Part shown: one piece after another, positions 16,697 through 25,471 of the stretch
Position numbering within the stretch: the stretch's first letter is position 1
How the letters are laid out: each line of letters starts with the position of its first letter
Assembly: GCF_030123365.1 (NCBI RefSeq)
Contig: NZ_CP126107.1
Coordinates: 4,549,501-4,613,500, forward strand
Length of the DNA: 64,000 bases
Direction of reading: 5' to 3'
From: Neobacillus sp. SuZ13
GTDB taxonomy: Bacteria; Bacillota; Bacilli; Bacillales; Cytobacillaceae
Notes under the pieces: model-generated
Databases searched by the model: none
Seen by the model: the letters and a program-made list of their open reading frames with translations, nothing else
Told to the model about the DNA's origin: nothing
Position numbers and translations under genes: made by a program

Positions 16697-17137
16697 CTAC
16701 ACACCTGTTCCCAGCACTTCTACCTTCTCTACAAATTCGAGCTTCCTAAGTTCCTCAAGTAACTCATCTATTTCCATCGTGATGTTTGAAGTGTTTAATG
16801 AGAGTGTTACATTTGCCCTGCTTTGCAACGGAATCGTTTGGTGAAGGGTAACAATATTGCAGCCTGAGTTTGCTACAACACTGAGCAAGTGTGACAGCGT
16901 ACCAGAGCGATCTTCCAAATGAAAGAAAAGCGAGACAATCTTTTCTTTTTTTATGGTTGAAAAAGGAAAAACAGTATCTCGGTATTTATAAAAGGCGCTT
17001 CTGCTTAAATCTACTTTTTGAACAGCATCCGCAACAGATTCGGCCTTACCTCTTTCCAGCATTTCTTTTACATCAAGCGTTTTCTTCATTGCTTCCGGCA
17101 AAACATCTTCACGCACTAAGTAAAATTTCTTATCCAT
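16697..17137 (-). CDS. pheB: ACT domain protein PheB
   Basis: This 146-aa protein has an N-terminal helical part with SRSAFYKYRDTVFPF and a C-terminal ACT domain (about residues 70-146, LFFHLEDRSGTLSHLLSVVANSGCNIVTLHQ). Such proteins are linked to aromatic amino acid control and lie before pheA in bacilli. No catalytic activity is established. I use the ATG at 17137 because its neighbours KKFYLVREDVLPEAM match the family N-terminus; a GTG three codons upstream is possible. Confidence 0.9.
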   Translation of the reverse strand: MDKKFYLVREDVLPEAMKKTLDVKEMLERGKAESVADAVQKVDLSRSAFYKYRDTVFPFSTIKKEKIVSLFFHLEDRSGTLSHLLSVVANSGCNIVTLHQTIPLQSRANVTLSLNTSNITMEIDELLEELRKLEFVEKVEVLGTGV

Positions 17138-17178
17138 TTTTATCACTCTACCTTACTCTCTTTTGGACACGTTCCCTT

Positions 17179-18474
17179 CTACTCAATAAACTCAAATTCA
17201 AACTCCATTAATTTCACAATATCCCCGTCTTTTGCTCCTCTTTCCCTCAAGGCTTCATCTACACCAAGACCACGAAGTTGACGTGCAAAACGGCGAACGG
17301 ATTCTTCTCTCGAGAAGTCTGTCATCTTAAAGAGTTTATCTGTCTTTTCACCAGAGACGACAAATGTGCCATTCGGTTCTCTTGTAATTTTAAATGCTTC
17401 CGGTTCTGCCTCGTGCTTATAAAGAACACGGTGCACACCCGTTGTTTCCTCCTCATCCTCGTGCTCAAGTGGAAATTCAGGTGTTTCCTCAATCTTATCT
17501 GCAACAGCATACAATAATTCACGAAGACCTTTTCTTGTTACGGCTGAAATCGGGAAGATTGGATAATCCTCTTCGAGCTGCTCTCTAAACTTTTTCAAAT
17601 TTTCTTCAGCTTCCGGCATATCCATCTTATTGGCAACGATGATTTGCGGACGCTCGGTCAAGCGCAAATTATATTCACTTAATTCGCGATTGATGGTCTG
17701 ATAGTCCTCAAATGGGTCTCTGCCTTCCATCGCAGACATATCAATCACATGGACAATCACTCTCGTCCGTTCAATATGACGCAGGAATTGATGTCCTAAG
17801 CCCACACCTTCACTTGCTCCTTCAATTAAACCTGGAAGGTCTGCCATGACAAAGCTGCGCCCATCTTCCGTTTCGACCATCCCAAGATTCGGAACAATCG
17901 TTGTAAAATGATACTCAGCAATTTTCGGCTTTGCCGAAGATACAACGGATAACAGTGTTGACTTCCCTACGCTTGGAAATCCAACTAGACCAACATCAGC
18001 AAGCAGTTTTAATTCAAGGATTACTTCCCGCTCTTGACCTGGTTCCCCATTTTCAGAAAGCTCTGGTGCAGGGTTTGCAGGGGTGGCGAATCGTGAATTT
18101 CCGCGCCCGCCACGGCCGCCTCTGGCGATGATTGCTTGTTGTCCATTTTCAACTAAATCAGCAATCACTTCTTTCGTATCTGCATCAATTACCACTGTTC
18201 CAGGCGGTACCTTGACAATCATATCCTTTGCACCGGCACCGTGCTGGTTTTTGGACATGCCATGCTCGCCGCGCGGTGCTTTAAAATGACGCTGATAACG
18301 GAAATCCATTAATGTACGTAAGCCTTCATTTACTTCAAAAACAACATTGGCACCTTTCCCGCCATCCCCACCTGCTGGACCGCCTTTTGGTATATATTTT
18401 TCTTTACGGAACGCGACCATACCATTACCGCCGTCTCCGCCTTTTACATAAATCTTCGTTTGATCAACAAACAT
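17179..18474 (-). CDS. obg: Ribosome-associated GTPase Obg/CgtA
   Basis: Obg (431 aa) is an essential GTPase acting in 50S assembly and the stress response, and is needed for sporulation initiation. It has the glycine-rich Obg fold (residues 1-158), then a G domain with GFPSVGKSTLLS (G1), DLPGLIEGA (G3) and NKMDMPEA (G4). The C-terminal OCT domain ends at EFEFIE. The ATG follows GGAGG by 6 nt. It lies directly downstream of spo0B, as in B. subtilis, where the pair is co-transcribed. Confidence 0.98.
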   Translation of the reverse strand: MFVDQTKIYVKGGDGGNGMVAFRKEKYIPKGGPAGGDGGKGANVVFEVNEGLRTLMDFRYQRHFKAPRGEHGMSKNQHGAGAKDMIVKVPPGTVVIDADTKEVIADLVENGQQAIIARGGRGGRGNSRFATPANPAPELSENGEPGQEREVILELKLLADVGLVGFPSVGKSTLLSVVSSAKPKIAEYHFTTIVPNLGMVETEDGRSFVMADLPGLIEGASEGVGLGHQFLRHIERTRVIVHVIDMSAMEGRDPFEDYQTINRELSEYNLRLTERPQIIVANKMDMPEAEENLKKFREQLEEDYPIFPISAVTRKGLRELLYAVADKIEETPEFPLEHEDEEETTGVHRVLYKHEAEPEAFKITREPNGTFVVSGEKTDKLFKMTDFSREESVRRFARQLRGLGVDEALRERGAKDGDIVKLMEFEFEFIE

Positions 18475-18534
18475 CTTATTCCTCCAGTCTGCAATTCAAA
18501 TCAAAAAATGTCACGAAAAGAGTCTTAGCTTTTC

Positions 18535-19077
18535 CTATTTTTTTTGATAAGGTAAATAAACTTCTAATGCGAATTCGCTTTCTGAGAAGTCCTTGACCAC
18601 GATGTCGAGTAGACTAAATGGTTCTGAAAGGAATTCATTCATTACTTCGCTTTTAATTATTATCCCGCTAAAATCAAAAAAGAAACGAATCCCCTTTAAT
18701 TCCGGGTCAATTGTTACAGATAAATGATTTTCTTGAAAAGCTTCAATCGTCTCATTTAAACTTTTAAATAAATGGGATGTCCACTTTGTCAACAGGTCCT
18801 CATTGATTGGATCAACTTTCGTATCATGAAGGACCTCATATTCAAGTTTAAAGGAAGGATTCTCCCAATTTGATTTTAACAATAGTGAGGCAAACAAAGG
18901 CATTTTCAAATTTGAAAGCTTTGACTCATGCTGCGCTTCGATAATGATTTCATCAATGACCGCTTTTGCCCGGTCGATTCGATTTAAATCCAAGTTCCCC
19001 TTTATTAGTTGAAGCCTATTTAACCAATCATGACGAGCATGCCGCAGCACTTCAACAATATCCCAATCTTTCTCCAT
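18535..19077 (-). CDS. spo0B: Sporulation phosphorelay transferase Spo0B
   Basis: Spo0B (180 aa) passes phosphate from Spo0F to Spo0A as a histidine-kinase-like dimer without ATPase activity. The phospho-acceptor helix is VLRHARHDWLNRLQLIKG, with the active His at residue 16. The C-terminal half is the degenerate ATPase-like domain. The protein is weakly conserved, but its position between rpmA and obg is diagnostic. The ATG has GGGAG upstream. Confidence 0.93.
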   Translation of the reverse strand: MEKDWDIVEVLRHARHDWLNRLQLIKGNLDLNRIDRAKAVIDEIIIEAQHESKLSNLKMPLFASLLLKSNWENPSFKLEYEVLHDTKVDPINEDLLTKWTSHLFKSLNETIEAFQENHLSVTIDPELKGIRFFFDFSGIIIKSEVMNEFLSEPFSLLDIVVKDFSESEFALEVYLPYQKK

Positions 19078-19242
19078 ACGTACACTCCCACATTAAGTGT
19101 CACAACACTAGTTTGCTGATAGTATATCAAAAAATGAACCATGAGTAAGCTTATTTTGTGATGAAAGTTAATTAGAGGCAAAAAGAAGCATCTACGTAGC
19201 GTTTCCCGAAGTATATTATGGAAGGAAAAATTCGCTGGCAAA

Positions 19243-19276
19243 AAGAAAACTCTAACCAATCAGGTTAGAGTTTTCA
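19243..19276 (-). terminator. Terminator of the rplU-prp-rpmA operon
   Basis: AAAACTCTAACC/GGTTAGAGTTTT arms over a short loop are followed by CTTTTTG on the minus strand, just after the rpmA stop. Confidence 0.85.
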
Positions 19277-19284
19277 AAGAATCC

Positions 19285-19578
19285 TTAAGCTTCTTGAGCT
19301 ACTGGATAAACGCTCACTTTTTTGCGATCACGGCCGACACGTTCAAATTTCACAACGCCGTCAACTTTTGCAAAAAGTGTATCGTCGCCTCCACGGCCAA
19401 CGTTTTCACCTGGGTAAATCTTTGTACCGCGTTGACGGTAAAGGATTGAACCACCAGTTACGAATTGTCCGTCTGCACGCTTAGCACCAAGGCGCTTTGC
19501 GATAGAGTCACGTCCGTTTTTTGTAGAACCTACACCCTTTTTAGATGCAAACAACTGAAGATCTAATTTTAATAACAT
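19285..19578 (-). CDS. rpmA: 50S ribosomal protein L27 with cleavable leader
   Basis: L27 (97 aa) sits at the peptidyl-transferase centre of the 50S subunit. It starts MLLKLDLQLFASKKG. The first ten residues are the Firmicutes-specific extension that Prp removes before ASKKG, exposing the functional N-terminus. The protease gene prp ends one base upstream of this ATG, which follows GGAGGTGG. The conserved body is NGRDSIAKRLGAKRADGQFV. Confidence 0.98.
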   Translation of the reverse strand: MLLKLDLQLFASKKGVGSTKNGRDSIAKRLGAKRADGQFVTGGSILYRQRGTKIYPGENVGRGGDDTLFAKVDGVVKFERVGRDRKKVSVYPVAQEA

Positions 19579-19923
19579 TTATTCCACCTCCTGCTTTTTG
19601 AAGGTAATCTTTATGTGCTTTCCGTATTCTTCTTCAATCGCCCGTAATGAAACAGCCATGCCTTCAAGAAGAATTTGCACTTTCTCTTGCGTGTTATCTG
19701 GAAGATCTTCCGGAATCACACAGCGGAGAAAACCATCTGCTCGATGTTCAAGATCAGGAGTGACACCGGTTAGCTCATGCACCGCATTAATCGCACCTAC
19801 AGATACGGCTGATACGCCTGCACAAACAATGTCTTTCCCACGATCTGCAAACAATGCATGTCCGCTCATTTCAAATGATTGAATCGTTCCGGACTTCGTA
19901 CGATAAATCGTAATGTTAATCAT
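19579..19923 (-). CDS. prp: Ribosomal-processing cysteine protease Prp
   Basis: Prp (114 aa, YsxB in B. subtilis) cleaves the N-terminal extension of L27. The catalytic pair is H22 (SGHALFAD) and C34 (DIVCAGVSAVSVGAINAV). It lies between rplU and rpmA, so protease, substrate and L21 are made together. The start has only a weak ribosome binding site (AAGGTG), which would limit protease dosage relative to ribosomal proteins. Confidence 0.95.
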   Translation of the reverse strand: MINITIYRTKSGTIQSFEMSGHALFADRGKDIVCAGVSAVSVGAINAVHELTGVTPDLEHRADGFLRCVIPEDLPDNTQEKVQILLEGMAVSLRAIEEEYGKHIKITFKKQEVE

Positions 19924-19938
19924 CTATGATCCAACACC

Positions 19939-20247
19939 TTACGCGTTGATTTTTTCGATGACAACTTTAGTATAAGGTTGACGATGACCTTGCTTCTTAC
20001 GGTTGTTTTTCTTCGCCTTGTACTTGAAAACAATGATTTTCTTTTGACGGCCTTGTTTTTCAACTTTAGCTGTAACTGTAGCACCTGCAACAACAGGAGA
20101 ACCTACCTTTACGTTTTCACCGCCAACGAAAAGAACCTTGTCAAAAGTAACTGTTTCACCAGCTTCAACATCTAATTTTTCGATGTAGATAGCTTGGCCT
20201 TCTTCAACTTTCAATTGCTTACCGCCAGTTTCGATAATTGCGTACAT
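19939..20247 (-). CDS. rplU: 50S ribosomal protein L21
   Basis: L21 (102 aa) binds 23S rRNA. It shows MYAIIETGGKQLKVEEGQ at the N-terminus and KIIVFKYKAKKNNRKKQGHRQPYT near the C-terminus. The ATG at 20247 follows GGAGG by 8 nt and gives the standard start; a Met three codons upstream is not used. It is the first gene of the operon and is preceded by a structured leader. Confidence 0.98.
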   Translation of the reverse strand: MYAIIETGGKQLKVEEGQAIYIEKLDVEAGETVTFDKVLFVGGENVKVGSPVVAGATVTAKVEKQGRQKKIIVFKYKAKKNNRKKQGHRQPYTKVVIEKINA

Positions 20248-20257
20248 GAACTGCACC

Positions 20258-20352
20258 TCCTTATAAACTCAGACTCGCCATACACAGGCGCTTTAAGCAT
20301 ATGCTAAAGACTTAGGACCTGTTCTGTGCGGTTGTAGCACGGGTGCGCTACA
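20258..20352 (-). ncRNA. L21 leader (rplU operon autoregulatory RNA)
   Basis: The transcript upstream of rplU contains a GC-rich hairpin, TGTAGCGCACCCGTGCTACA, then further pairing segments (GCCTGTGTATGGCG) up to the ribosome binding site. This fits the L21 leader known from Firmicutes in position and general form. Presumed L21 binding would repress its own operon; that is family knowledge and not shown here. Confidence 0.75.
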
Positions 20353-20366
20353 AACATAACATTAAA

Positions 20367-20396
20367 ATCCTAACATATTCTAGGCAAAAGTGTCAA
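20367..20396 (-). promoter_or_regulatory. Sigma-A promoter of rplU
   Basis: The minus strand has TTGACA (20396-20391) and TAGGAT (20372-20367) with an 18-nt spacer, just upstream of the L21 leader. Confidence 0.65.
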
Positions 20397-20427
20397 TAGA
20401 AATTTAGGAAGATCATTTTCAATCCAA

Positions 20428-21876
20428 TCATTTTTGAACAATCTCATTTTCATTGCCAAACTGCTTTATAACATAATAATGGCGGTTAGACGGCTGAATC
20501 GAAAAAAACAACTTAAGATGTAAGAGCTCTTCTAAGGCTTCCCGGTGGGCTTCATTTGGCCCTAGCAGCTTTTCTTTTACCTCAGTGGTCGTTTCCACCA
20601 GGACAGCCTCAAATTCAGAATAGCGGTGCTCTAATAGCTCTCGTTCAAGCCGAAAACCAACCGTTTCTGGACTAAGAATCCGGCCCGTCCCATTACAGAC
20701 AGGACATTTCACCTCGAGTGCCTCTGAAAGAGTAACCTTCGTTTTCTTTCGTGTTAGTTGTAGAATGCCTAACGGGGTAAAGCCAATAATCTTTGTTCTT
20801 TTTTGATCCTTGGCTAATTCCGATTCGATAAGAGCATGAATAGCCTGCTTGTCCTTTTCACGTTTCATATCGATAAAATCGATGAGGACGATTCCGCCAA
20901 TATCACGCAGACGGAGCTGACGCACGACTTCCTTTGCAGCCAACTGGTTGGTTTTTAACACCGTTTCCTGATAATCCGTCTTTCCAGAAAATTTGCCGGT
21001 GTTCACATCAATAATCGTCAGCGCTTCCGTTTCATCAAATATTAGGTAGGCGCCGTGATCAAGCCAGACAATCCGTTTGAGGGCTTTATCAATTTCATGC
21101 TCGATATTATGTACTGAAAAAATATTCTCTTTTCCATTGTAGTAAATATGTTTGACCTGATTATTTCGCTCCTCAGAAAGCTTTTTTAGTGGTAGGTCAT
21201 CGACGATTACCTCTCCGTCTTTCATTCTCCCCACCTTATCCAAGACCATTTCGATGAAAGTGTCCTTTTGAAAAATAATCCCTGGCTTTTTAAGGCCTGC
21301 CGTTTTCTGCAACAGTTGTTGATACTGCTCGCGCAGGTTTGTTAGTTCAGAGTGTATTTCTTCTTCGGTACTTGAAAGGGAGGAAGTTCGAAAAATCATC
21401 CCTTCTTCGTCTGTTTTTAAGTGACTGCCGATTCGGCGTAGTGTTGCTTGTTGCCTATCATCCGCAATTTTTTTTGAAACGGCCACATAACGACCCTTGG
21501 GCATGTAAATGAGATTGGGCCCCGAAATTTCAATAATCCCCGTAACTCGGGCACCTTTCGTGCCAGTCGCGTCCTTATCGACTTGCACAAGCATTTTTTC
21601 TCCTTGATGAACGAACGAGCTGACGTTTTTTTGTTTATCTTGTGAAAAGAGATAGGAAGGAAGCACATCCCGGTGTAAATACGCATTTTTTTCCTCGCCT
21701 ATATCAATGAACACGGCATTCATGCCGGGCAATACTTTCGTCACAGTCCCAAAATAAATATTACCGACCAGTGATCGATGTTCTGGCCGGTCAAAGACGA
21801 TATTTTCTACACGGTTATCTTTTATATAAGCCAATCGCTTTTCCCGTGAGTTGTAGTTAATGATTAACGTTTCCAA
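20428..21876 (-). CDS. rng: Ribonuclease E/G family endoribonuclease
   Basis: This 482-aa protein is RNase G-like: no C-terminal degradosome scaffold follows the catalytic core. The S1 domain is at about residues 38-130 (GNIYFGTVTKVLPGMNAVFIDIGEEKNAYLH). Catalytic aspartates are in TIIDVNTGK and VLIDFIDM. The zinc-link that joins subunits is CPVCNGTG, a variant of the usual CPRC. It would act in rRNA/mRNA processing. B. subtilis lacks RNase E/G, so this gene separates the organism from that species; several other bacilli have it at the rplU locus. The start is TTG. Confidence 0.93.
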   Translation of the reverse strand: METLIINYNSREKRLAYIKDNRVENIVFDRPEHRSLVGNIYFGTVTKVLPGMNAVFIDIGEEKNAYLHRDVLPSYLFSQDKQKNVSSFVHQGEKMLVQVDKDATGTKGARVTGIIEISGPNLIYMPKGRYVAVSKKIADDRQQATLRRIGSHLKTDEEGMIFRTSSLSSTEEEIHSELTNLREQYQQLLQKTAGLKKPGIIFQKDTFIEMVLDKVGRMKDGEVIVDDLPLKKLSEERNNQVKHIYYNGKENIFSVHNIEHEIDKALKRIVWLDHGAYLIFDETEALTIIDVNTGKFSGKTDYQETVLKTNQLAAKEVVRQLRLRDIGGIVLIDFIDMKREKDKQAIHALIESELAKDQKRTKIIGFTPLGILQLTRKKTKVTLSEALEVKCPVCNGTGRILSPETVGFRLERELLEHRYSEFEAVLVETTTEVKEKLLGPNEAHREALEELLHLKLFFSIQPSNRHYYVIKQFGNENEIVQK

Positions 21877-21900
21877 ACAAGCGACCTCACTTTTTTCTAC

Positions 21901-22050
21901 TTTCTAGCTCCAGCTCCCAGCAACTAGTGTACTTCGCACTTCTCCCTACGATAAGTCAACATCGAATCACTTCGCTCTTCGTGTTTCCTTTATCTCAGTC
22001 GAAGCGCTCCAGTCCATACGTTGCTAAACGGTCGCTTTCGCTTTTCTTTT
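21901..22050 (-). repeat. 150-bp dispersed repeat, copy 2
   Basis: Read on the minus strand it begins about 10 nt after the spoIVFB stop with AAAAGAAAAGCGAAAGCGAC. It shares CTGAGATAAAGGAAACACGA, GATTCGATGTTGACTTATCG and AGCTGGAGCTAG with copy 1 at 15581-15730. Both copies therefore follow a stop codon in the same transcriptional sense. Confidence 0.88.
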
Positions 22051-22059
22051 TATTATACC

Positions 22060-22929
22060 TTAGTAATAAGAAAAGAGAAGGTCGCTGATTTTGTCGGTTA
22101 AGCGTTTTTCGGTAAAGTAGGCGTGTAAGAGTTCATTTTCATCTAACATCCCTTTTTCCTTGCCATCGGCTTCGACAATGATTGGATGTTTGCAGCCGCG
22201 TTGAAACTTTTCTAAAACGTGAATAAGTAATTCCTCTTCATTGGCCTCAATTGGTTTCAATGTTTGCAGACTTGATTTCTTGCCATAATAGCGCTCCAAT
22301 AAAAATCTCATAAAGATATAGCGGCGCTGCTTCCACTCATGGTAGAGCGAGAAATAAAGGAAGGCAATGATGACCCAGACATTGATATGAGTTGGGGCTG
22401 CTACAACAATAACCAGCGAAAAGATCGACAAACTTACCAAGGAAAGGATAAGCGTTAAGCGATGGGCGATTGGGAAGGAACTTTTTAATGAAAGCAGTAA
22501 GAATACCAGTTTCCCGCCATCAAGCGGCCAAACAGGAAATAGATTGAATACGAGTATCATCAGATTATAGCTAAAAAATAGGTGAAAAAGGTCCACAGAT
22601 ATCAGGTCCATGCTAACCAATCCATACGCTAAGGCCACCATCCACACATGTTGGAGCGGCCCTGCTAGTACGACAATCATCTCTTCTTTTAACGGGCGAT
22701 TGCCATGCTCATCCATTTCGGCAACCCCGCCAAACGGCAGCAGGGTGATTTTTTTGATTCTCCATGAAAAAAAAGAAGCCGCAGCCGCATGCCCCAATTC
22801 ATGGATGAAAATAATTCCAAGTAATAAGCAAACCTCAAGGAAATGAGCTGTGGCAACTGAAATGGCAATGACAATCCATAATAATGGATGAATACTAATC
22901 AGTCGAAGTAAATTTATGGCTTTATTCAA
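22060..22929 (-). CDS. spoIVFB: Pro-sigma-K processing protease SpoIVFB
   Basis: SpoIVFB (289 aa) is an intramembrane S2P-type metalloprotease that cleaves pro-sigma-K in the mother cell. The zinc site is H43-E44-H47 (FIHELGHAAAA), with D137 in NLFPVWPLDGGK. Several hydrophobic helices cover residues 15-195, and a cytosolic CBS-like tail follows. The TTG start overlaps the end of spoIVFA by 8 nt, typical of coupled synthesis of protease and partner. Confidence 0.96.
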   Translation of the reverse strand: MNKAINLLRLISIHPLLWIVIAISVATAHFLEVCLLLGIIFIHELGHAAAASFFSWRIKKITLLPFGGVAEMDEHGNRPLKEEMIVVLAGPLQHVWMVALAYGLVSMDLISVDLFHLFFSYNLMILVFNLFPVWPLDGGKLVFLLLSLKSSFPIAHRLTLILSLVSLSIFSLVIVVAAPTHINVWVIIAFLYFSLYHEWKQRRYIFMRFLLERYYGKKSSLQTLKPIEANEEELLIHVLEKFQRGCKHPIIVEADGKEKGMLDENELLHAYFTEKRLTDKISDLLFSYY

Positions 22930-23710
22930 AGCGTATCACCTGAATGGGATCGATAAATTTATCGTCTTTTTTAATGGCAAAGTAATATTTACCTTTGCTT
23001 TTATCTTCACCTGTGGTTCCAGAGACGGTGCCAACTACTTGTCGTTTTTCGACATACTCATATAATTTAACGTCGATTTCATCCAAATTCCCATACCATG
23101 TTTCCGTTTTATCTGCATGTTGAACGACGACTGTTTTTCCAAGACCTTCTTTTACACCCGCAGACATAACAAATCCCTCATTAATCGTTTGGACGGACGC
23201 CCCTTTTCCCGTTTCAATCATAATTCCCTGCCCGTTCTTTTCGAAGTTTTCAAGGATTTTCCCCATTGCTGGGACGGAAAACTCAGTTTCAGCCACCTTT
23301 TTTTTCTCCGTTTGATCTTTATCCGAAAAAGGCAGCAGGGCTAAAGGTTTTCCAAATTTACTTTCGTACCAGTTTGATACGGTTGCAAACTTAAAATCCT
23401 GGTCCATTGTTTTAGTCACCAAGGCTCTTGCAGGGTCAAAGGTAGTGGAATGGTTCCGAAATAATATAGCAATCACTAAAAATAGGAGGATAGAGGACAA
23501 AATTTTGAAAAAGAAAACTTCCTTCTTAAATAAAGGATGCCCGTCCTCACTATCACTCCCCCCTGGAGGAGTATACTGATTAAAACCATATTTTTCATCG
23601 TCACTAGGCCAAGCAATTTGGCGGTCGGGACTTTTTACAGATGTTGTTCCTTTATCATTTTTTCGCTTTGCGATTCGTCGCCGAATTTCTTCCGGTGTAG
23701 ACCGCGCCAT
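22922..23710 (-). CDS. spoIVFA: SpoIVFA, inhibitor/scaffold of SpoIVFB
   Basis: SpoIVFA (262 aa) holds SpoIVFB inactive in the outer forespore membrane until SpoIVB cuts it. It has a cytosolic N-terminus (STPEEIRRRIAKRKND), one transmembrane helix near residues 75-95 (FFKILSSILLFLVIAILF) and an outer M23/LytM-like domain (VVVQHADKTETWYGNLDEI) that lacks an obvious complete metal site. The ATG at 23710 has AAGGGTGG 6 nt upstream; the ATG at 23716 is too close to that site. Confidence 0.93.
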   Translation of the reverse strand: MARSTPEEIRRRIAKRKNDKGTTSVKSPDRQIAWPSDDEKYGFNQYTPPGGSDSEDGHPLFKKEVFFFKILSSILLFLVIAILFRNHSTTFDPARALVTKTMDQDFKFATVSNWYESKFGKPLALLPFSDKDQTEKKKVAETEFSVPAMGKILENFEKNGQGIMIETGKGASVQTINEGFVMSAGVKEGLGKTVVVQHADKTETWYGNLDEIDVKLYEYVEKRQVVGTVSGTTGEDKSKGKYYFAIKKDDKFIDPIQVIRFE

Positions 23711-23778
23711 TTCCATCCACCCTTTTCACACTAATTTGTACAAGTCTATGAAGAGGAATGAAAGAGTATGACTTTAAA

Positions 23779-23820
23779 ATAAATCAGCCTGTCCACAAGT
23801 GAGTGGACAGGCTGATTTAT
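23779..23820 (-). terminator. Terminator after minD
   Basis: A perfect 18-bp stem, ATAAATCAGCCTGTCCAC and its complement, over a 6-nt loop is followed by TTTTAAAG on the minus strand. It is one of the strongest hairpins in the window. Confidence 0.92.
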
Positions 23821-23833
23821 AGCGGCGCTTTTT

Positions 23834-24637
23834 TTAACGGACACCAAAAAACTTTTTAATTTTCGTAAACATTCCCTTGTCTGCATTTTCGAGTGACTGC
23901 AATGGAATTGATTCACCAAGAATTCTTCTCGCAATATTTCGGTAGGCAATTGATGCTTTGTTATTCGGATTGAGGGCAATCGGTTCCCCGTGGTTAGAAG
24001 CTTTAATCACTTCATCATCATCAGCGACAATGCCGATGAGTTCGATGGAAAGATGCTGTGTTACCTCATCAATCTCGAGCATATCCCCATTCTTGACCAT
24101 ATGATTTCGAATCCTGTTGATGACTAATTTTGGCGACTCCATATTCGGTTGTTTCTCAAGGAGACCAATTATCCGGTCAGCATCACGGACGGCAGAAGCC
24201 TCTGGTGTTGTCACGACGATCGCCTTGTCAGCCCCAGCAATCGCATTTTGGAATCCTTGCTCAATACCTGCTGGGCAATCGATAATAATATAATCGTAGT
24301 CCTGCTTTAGTTCGATGATTAATTCTTTCATTTGCTCTGGCTTCACGGCTGATTTATCAACCGTTTGTGCAGCGGGCAATAAATATAATAAGCCATCAAA
24401 ACGTTTATCCTTCACAAGGGCTTGATGGATTTTGCATCTTTTTTCAACAACATCGACAAGATCATAGATAATTCTGTTTTCAAGTCCCATGACGACATCC
24501 AAGTTACGAAGACCGATGTCAGTATCTACTAAACATACTTTTTTACCTTGAAGGGCTAATGATGTGCCGATATTAGCAGAAGTTGTTGTTTTTCCTACGC
24601 CGCCCTTACCGGATGTAATTACGATTGCCTCTCCCAC
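23834..24637 (-). CDS. minD: Septum-site ATPase MinD
   Basis: MinD (267 aa) is a membrane-cycling ParA-type ATPase that recruits MinC to block polar division. The deviant Walker A is GKGGVGKTTT, switch motifs are DTDIGLRNLD and IIDCPAGIE, and the C-terminal amphipathic membrane helix is MFTKIKKFFGVR. The GTG start follows GGGGGAC. It lies one base downstream of minC at the end of the mreBCD-minCD group. Confidence 0.98.
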   Translation of the reverse strand: MGEAIVITSGKGGVGKTTTSANIGTSLALQGKKVCLVDTDIGLRNLDVVMGLENRIIYDLVDVVEKRCKIHQALVKDKRFDGLLYLLPAAQTVDKSAVKPEQMKELIIELKQDYDYIIIDCPAGIEQGFQNAIAGADKAIVVTTPEASAVRDADRIIGLLEKQPNMESPKLVINRIRNHMVKNGDMLEIDEVTQHLSIELIGIVADDDEVIKASNHGEPIALNPNNKASIAYRNIARRILGESIPLQSLENADKGMFTKIKKFFGVR

Positions 24638-24638
24638 T

Positions 24639-25319
24639 TTAATGTCCCCCTTCTAATCTCGTTAAATTAGGTCTTAATTGGATTAACACTTGTAATCTAT
24701 CAACAATGATTTGACGGTTTTCATCGATGTAAGCACATTCCATTTCCCGCTTTTCATTGCTTTGAAGGCTGTCTAATGCACTATTTAAACAATCACTAAT
24801 TCGAAGCTGAGATGGCTTCATGCTGGATGCGGCAATGACTGCTTCATCATTCCCATAGCAGCCCGCATGAGCTATTCCCTTTAAGGTTCCCATGATAAAG
24901 ATGTTTCCGCCTGCAATGACCGTTCCGCCTGGATTGACATCACCAATTAACAACAGGTCACCTGGGACTTCGAGGACTTGTCCCGAACGAATGATTCTAG
25001 AAACAGTCATTACTTCCGTTTCGGCCAATAATTCCTCAGCTTCATCCTTCGTGATTACATTCGATTCAATTTCATCCACAACAAAATTCTTTTTTTGACG
25101 AATTAATTCTTTTAGTTCTTCCCGCTGCGGTTCCGTTAAATAGCGGTTACCGATTTCCACTTTGACAGAGGTTAAATGACGCTCATCCTGTGTACTAGAG
25201 TTGGCTGAAAGTTTATGATCAAGTTCCCTTTTTAGTTCTTCGTAGGAACAACTATCATCAAGATGAAGGACAAGTCCTTCCTTTGTCCCTTTTATTGTTA
25301 CATTTTGCCGTTTTTTCAT
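24639..25319 (-). CDS. minC: Septum-site inhibitor MinC
   Basis: MinC (226 aa) inhibits FtsZ assembly. The N-terminal FtsZ-binding domain (about 1-100) is followed by the C-terminal beta-helix domain, with SGQVLEVPGDLLLIGDVNPGG and GNIFIMGTLKGIAHAG. The ATG has GAGGTG upstream. It pairs with minD, one base away. Confidence 0.97.
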   Translation of the reverse strand: MKKRQNVTIKGTKEGLVLHLDDSCSYEELKRELDHKLSANSSTQDERHLTSVKVEIGNRYLTEPQREELKELIRQKKNFVVDEIESNVITKDEAEELLAETEVMTVSRIIRSGQVLEVPGDLLLIGDVNPGGTVIAGGNIFIMGTLKGIAHAGCYGNDEAVIAASSMKPSQLRISDCLNSALDSLQSNEKREMECAYIDENRQIIVDRLQVLIQLRPNLTRLEGGH

Positions 25320-25471
25320 GGAGAATTTTTCACCTCATAATAAGAAAGCAATTTCGAAACAAGCCAGTTCGAGAGGAATACGGGCCCTCTAGCCTATTCC
25401 GAATCAATAGTCATACTATCCTAATAAAATTTCGACACGATGCGTCCATTCTCCTCTTTTTTAATGAAAAA

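Noticed and set aside
19020..19259. 79-codon minus-strand frame upstream of spo0B
   Set aside because: It overlaps the spo0B start in another frame and the rpmA terminator, with no family features.
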